This document shows positions 61,076 to 64,000 of a DNA stretch of 64,000 bases, in pieces. The notes beneath the pieces were generated by a model, which was not told the origin of the DNA, searched no databases, and saw only the letters and a list, made by a program, of their open reading frames with translations. Position 1 is the stretch's first letter; each line of letters begins with the position of its first letter. This DNA is from Dehalobacter sp. CP (GTDB lineage: Bacteria; Bacillota_B; Desulfitobacteriia; Desulfitobacteriales; Syntrophobotulaceae): assembly GCA_009910795.1 (NCBI GenBank), contig VMEE01000039.1, forward strand, positions 117,859 to 181,858, read 5' to 3'. The position numbers and the translations under genes are program-made.

Positions 61076-61497
61076 TTGTGAACCTCCTTTCTGTTCTTAG
61101 ACTGGTTGAGCCATCGGCATTGACTTTGATCTCCCGGACATCGAGTGTGAATTTGTAGCATATGATAACCCCACTCTTATAACCCCTTTCAGTTTTGATT
61201 TCTAGAACTGAACAAAATCAGCTTACCTAGTATATCTGTTAGCAACTATGACTTTGAGTATATTTTATTGATGAGGAATAACTACATAAGCAACGTATAA
61301 TCAACAAATATATCAAAAGATGTTATTTTCTTTTTGTTTAATGCCAAAATATGTTGTTGATAAATCAATAAAATCTCAGGCGATATTAATAGAAGTATGT
61401 TTATCAAATAACGTTGTTGATTCGTTGTTGATTTCCCGATTATTCTCCTCTGTTAAAATCCGATTATAAATTCTATAAAGAGGAAAGGAGGAAAAAC
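61076..61497. promoter_or_regulatory. Divergent fixC/fixA control region with TTGTTGAT repeats
   Basis: The AT-rich 420-base gap contains TTGTTGAT at 61354-61361, 61414-61421 and 61425-61432, and its complement ATCAACAA at 61300-61307. The last two are direct repeats 11 bases apart, just upstream of TTAAAAT/TATAAA -10-like sequence for fixA. The same octamer lies before the BTAD regulator gene (57272-57279). These look like activator sites, probably of the BTAD protein. Confidence 0.55.
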
Positions 61498-62271
61498 ATG
61501 AATATTATTGTCTGTTGCAAATTTGTTCCCAATACCCAGGACATAGAAATCCGGCCGGACGGCTCATACAGTCTCGATAAGGCTGAATGGCAAATCAGCG
61601 ATTATGACCTTCAAGCTATAGAAGCTGGAGTTCAGCTGGCTAACACTACCGGTAGCAGACTGCTCGCGCTTTCAGTCGGTTCTTCCCGTATCGAGGCTAC
61701 ACAATTGAGAAAGGATCTGTTATCCCGCGGACCTGAGGAACTTCATCTGGTAACCGATTCTATTTTGGGGGATGCCGATACTGCTGTAATAAGCAAGGTG
61801 TTGGCTGAGATGATCAAAAAGCTAGAAGCCGATCTGGTGCTCTTTGGCGATGGTTCGGCGGATTATTATTTCCAGCAAACCGGCTTACAGGTTGGCGAGA
61901 GACTCGCCTGGGCCAATCTCAATTCGATTGACGCTATTGAGCCTATGGGGGACCGGGTAAGAGTTGAGCGGTTGCTGGAAGATGAAATCGAGGTTCTGGA
62001 AGTCCGGCTCCCGGCTGTGCTCACAGTTACCTCCAGTATTAACACGCCGTCTATGCCCGGTATGAAGGCGATCCTTTCAGCGGGTAAAAAATCTGTTAAA
62101 GTTTGGAGCTTAAGTGACGCCGGCATTGATGCCGGTCAGGCTGCCCGTATCGATGTCATAAGTGCGTCGGCACCGGAAAATGTGGACCGTAAAGGTATAA
62201 TCATAAACGGCACTATCCAGGAAACGGTCGCCGAACTGATCCGTAATATCGAGGCGGAAGGGCTTCTGTAG
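61498..62271 (+). CDS. fixA: FixA, electron transfer flavoprotein beta-like subunit
   Basis: A 257-residue ETF-beta protein. NIIVCCKFVPNTQDIEI opens the fold and FGDGSADYYFQQTGLQVGERL (about 121-141, in parts) is the FixA-specific nucleotide region that differs from ordinary EtfB. In FixABCX it holds the bifurcating flavin that oxidises NADH. ATG 61498 follows AAAGGAGG. fixB begins 32 bases later. Confidence 0.9.
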   Translation: MNIIVCCKFVPNTQDIEIRPDGSYSLDKAEWQISDYDLQAIEAGVQLANTTGSRLLALSVGSSRIEATQLRKDLLSRGPEELHLVTDSILGDADTAVISKVLAEMIKKLEADLVLFGDGSADYYFQQTGLQVGERLAWANLNSIDAIEPMGDRVRVERLLEDEIEVLEVRLPAVLTVTSSINTPSMPGMKAILSAGKKSVKVWSLSDAGIDAGQAARIDVISASAPENVDRKGIIINGTIQETVAELIRNIEAEGLL

Positions 62272-62303
62272 GAACGTGACAATACTCCGAAGGAGAGAAT
62301 AAA

Positions 62304-63248
62304 ATGAATATCTTTATATTTTCGGACAACGCAACATTGCTGCCTGAAATGTTGGGCGGGGCCAACGAGCTCGTTGGGACAAGCGGGGGGAGCATAGCTG
62401 CCATAATCATCGGTTCAGAATCTGAGGCCATGTCGGCAGCTTCTATGGGAGCAGATAAAGTATACTGGCTCGGTCAGATAGGCAATAGAATCATCGACGA
62501 TTTTGTGCCAACCCTCAATAAACTTATCATGACCGAAAAACCAGCGGCTTTTCTGGTTGCGGCGACCACAAGAGGAAAGGCCGTTGCCGGCCGTGTGGCA
62601 GCTGCTCTCGATATGGCAGCAATAGTAAACGCTAAGGAAATAAAAGTGGTAGACGGATCATTTCAGGTTCGGCATATAATTCTGGGCGGAGCCGTCATAC
62701 GTGTTGAACAACCGTTGGGGGGTACGCTTATTACAACAGTCCGTTCGGGAGTTTTTACTAAGGCTGTAGCCGACACTTCCCGCAGCGACCAACTGGAACA
62801 CGTTGAATTCGTTGAGCCTGTGACCCAAATAACCAAGCTGGAGAGTAAACCTAAAAAATCAAATGCCTCCAATATTGGCGCGGCGAAGATTGTTGTTGGG
62901 GCTGGAAGAGGTTTTACCACCAAGGAAGACCTCGGGCTGGCCAGAGGGCTCGCCGATGCGCTCGGCGGTGAGGTTGGCTATTCACGTCCTGTTACCGAAG
63001 GAAATCCGCCCTTTGCGGAAGGTGAGCCGTACATCGGGGTCTCCGGGATTCAGCTTAAGCCGGAACTATACATTGCTGTGGGTATTTCCGGTCAAACCCA
63101 GCATATGGTCGGCGTGAACGAGTCCCGGGTCATTGTATGCATCAACAAGGACCCTCGAGCCCCTATATTCCGTTACAGCGACTATGGTATTGCCGGAGAT
63201 TTGTATGAAATTGTTCCGGAACTTACCCAAGCTTTGAATAAAAAATAG
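62304..63248 (+). CDS. fixB: FixB, electron transfer flavoprotein alpha-like subunit
   Basis: A 314-residue ETF-alpha protein: N-terminal domain (1-190), then the FAD domain with VVGAGRGFTTKEDLGLARGLADALGGEVGYSRP, LYIAVGISGQTQHMVG and CINKDPRAPIFRYSDYGIAGDLYEIVP (each read in parts). These are the standard FAD contacts. It pairs with FixA. ATG 62304 follows AAGGAGAG. Confidence 0.92.
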   Translation: MNIFIFSDNATLLPEMLGGANELVGTSGGSIAAIIIGSESEAMSAASMGADKVYWLGQIGNRIIDDFVPTLNKLIMTEKPAAFLVAATTRGKAVAGRVAAALDMAAIVNAKEIKVVDGSFQVRHIILGGAVIRVEQPLGGTLITTVRSGVFTKAVADTSRSDQLEHVEFVEPVTQITKLESKPKKSNASNIGAAKIVVGAGRGFTTKEDLGLARGLADALGGEVGYSRPVTEGNPPFAEGEPYIGVSGIQLKPELYIAVGISGQTQHMVGVNESRVIVCINKDPRAPIFRYSDYGIAGDLYEIVPELTQALNKK

Positions 63249-63287
63249 GATAGGAGGCCATCCATTATTTGAATGGCCGGCCTTCCA

Positions 63288-63375
63288 GTCGAGTAGCCAA
63301 GGGGAGATTCACCTCGAGGCTCTCTCAGATCCATACGTGAACCTCTCGGTTCATATCGGCTCCGATCATTCACTC
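63288..63375 (-). mobile_element. Group II intron remnant: domains V and VI and 3' splice end
   Basis: On the minus strand 63362-63328 reads GAGCCGATATGAACCGAGAG followed by GTTCACGTATGGATC. This matches group II intron domain V: the GAGCCG start with the AGC triad, the GAACC-GAGA-GGTTC upper stem with a GNRA loop, then a bulge and the closing strand. A domain VI-like stem follows and ends in GGCTACTCGAC at 63288, a typical intron 3' end. No reverse transcriptase or 5' part was seen upstream (above 63376). Confidence 0.7.
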
Positions 63376-63392
63376 ATACATAGATTTCCTAT

Positions 63393-63430
63393 AGAGGGCC
63401 CAATGTGCAAACAAATTGGGCTCTCTTTTT
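63393..63430. terminator. Intrinsic terminator
   Basis: AGAGGGCCCAAT (63393-63404) pairs with ATTGGGCTCTCT (from 63415) with one bulge, followed by TTTTT. It probably ends fixAB transcripts that cross the intron remnant. Confidence 0.7.
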
Positions 63431-63495
63431 CTTACCTGGAATAGCCATTCTTTCAGTACTGAAATTCCGTACGATTTTTAGATTTAAAAAAGCCT

Positions 63496-63903
63496 TTGTT
63501 GGGTTCAAAGCCAAAGGAGAAGGTACTCACAAAGTCTTCAGAGGATGGTTCAAATTACTTCAAAGTGGCAGAACATAGCACCCCATTGTATCGGCACCTC
63601 CGAAATGTTGATATGTGGTTGCAGGAAAACAAAGTAACCAATTTGAAGTTGGCTACGGCAAAGATAAATGGCCTAATTCTCAAACCAGGAGAGACACTTT
63701 CCCTTTGGCGTTTAATTGGTAAACCGACAAAGAAAAAAGGTTTTACCGAAGGAATGGTCCTACATAACGGTTCGTTCGTTCCCGGAGTAGGAGGAGGCCT
63801 GTGTCAACTCTCAAATCTTATTTATTGGATGACCTTACATACGCCATTGCGGGTTGCGGTGCCCCGTAATGGATTTTGTGGACACCGCAAATGGCTAGTA
63901 TAA
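63496..63903 (+). pseudogene. VanW-family protein, interrupted by an insertion sequence
   Basis: The frame carries the VanW domain core: YFKVAEHSTPLYRHLRNVDM, LKLATAKINGLILKPGETLSLW, KGFTEGMVLHNGSFVPGVGGGLCQLSN (in parts). It loses similarity after HTPLRVAVP, where an IS left end begins (63870), and stops at 63901-63903. Function of VanW is unknown; it is found with VanB-type glycopeptide resistance but also alone, as here. Confidence 0.75.
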
Positions 63904-64000
63904 TAAAGCCAGAGAGGTGTCAGAAAATGAGTACAAGAAAGAATTTTGATCCGGAATTCAAGAGAGAAATTACCCAGGTCTATCTTGAAGGAAGAAGAAC
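63870..64000 (+). mobile_element. Insertion sequence (IS3-like), left end
   Basis: TGGATTTTGTGGACACC at 63870-63886 looks like an IS3-group terminal repeat. A transposase frame starts 57 bases inside and runs off the window. It interrupts the VanW gene. Confidence 0.55.
63927..64000 (+). CDS. Transposase OrfA, 5' end only
   Basis: ATG 63927 behind GAGAGGTG starts MSTRKNFDPEFKREITQVYL, the typical opening of IS3-family OrfA helix-turn-helix proteins. The gene continues beyond the window. Confidence 0.7.
   Translation, partial: MSTRKNFDPEFKREITQVYLEGRR

Noticed and set aside
63182..63373. 63-codon minus-strand frame beginning MNDRSRYEPRGSRMDLREPR
   Set aside because: It is the translation of group II intron domains V and VI and antisense fixB, not a protein gene.
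1..64000. tRNA and rRNA genes
   Set aside because: I looked for tRNA acceptor and T-loop patterns and rRNA core motifs by eye in the gaps and saw none; a tRNAscan run would be decisive.

Overview
The window reads as the chromosome of an endospore-forming, low-to-mid GC Gram-positive anaerobe of the class Clostridia. The gene order (M24 peptidase-efp-spoIIIA-asp23-nusB-xseAB-ispA-dxs-tlyA-nadK-argR-recN-spoIVB-spo0A, then nudix-spoIIM-xerD-deoB-punA-pdp-dacF-spoIIA-spoVA) matches the conserved sporulation/housekeeping backbone of Bacilli and Clostridia. The strong Shine-Dalgarno sites, NfnAB, FixABCX and DUF2148 proteins suggest a Peptococcaceae-like organism (Dehalobacter/Desulfitobacterium type). 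The genus is inferred, not shown.

Layout. 0-1 kb: end of a type IV pilus operon (PilN/PilO-like). 1-3.7 kb: a MarR regulator facing a decaying amidohydrolase cluster across a palindrome that holds two overlapping, face-to-face promoters. 3.7-8.1 kb: LysM protein, aroQ, Xaa-Pro peptidase, efp, spore LysM/GH18 hydrolase. 8.2-13.8 kb: complete spoIIIAA-AH. 13.9-18.5 kb: Asp23 protein, nusB, a TsaD paralogue and nfnAB. accBC and folD, present here in Bacillus, are missing. 18.5-20.4 kb: IS remnant, a possible small RNA, a structured leader and corA. 20.6-34.9 kb: DUF2148 protein, xseAB-ispA-dxs-tlyA-nadK-methyltransferase-argR-recN, spoIVB and spo0A. 35-42 kb: nudix, spoIIM, xerD, nucleoside phosphorylase genes. 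43-50.3 kb: dacF, the spoIIA operon in inverted orientation, and spoVAC-AD-AE-AF. 51-64 kb: accessory region with a frameshifted acetyltransferase, a three-part chimeric ORF, IS21 debris, an acyl-CoA dehydrogenase without the usual catalytic glutamate, an FAD oxidoreductase, a BTAD/ATPase regulator, fixCX divergent from fixAB, a group II intron tail and a vanW gene cut by an IS.

Regulation. spo0A and spoIIA carry the same promoter layout (AAGGAA, 12 bases, TGTCGAA), so Spo0A-P and sigma-H probably control both. SpoIIA proteins activate sigma-F in the forespore; SpoIVB, SpoIIIA, SpoIIM and DacF act in engulfment and signalling; SpoVA proteins and the LysM/GH18 hydrolase act in the spore and in germination.

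The most interesting signal not explained by genes is a family of GC-rich, modular, multi-hairpin repeats (at least six copies plus a tandem duplication). Their outer stems differ in sequence but keep pairing, and an inner hairpin shows compensatory base changes. One copy sits inside the spoIIIA operon.
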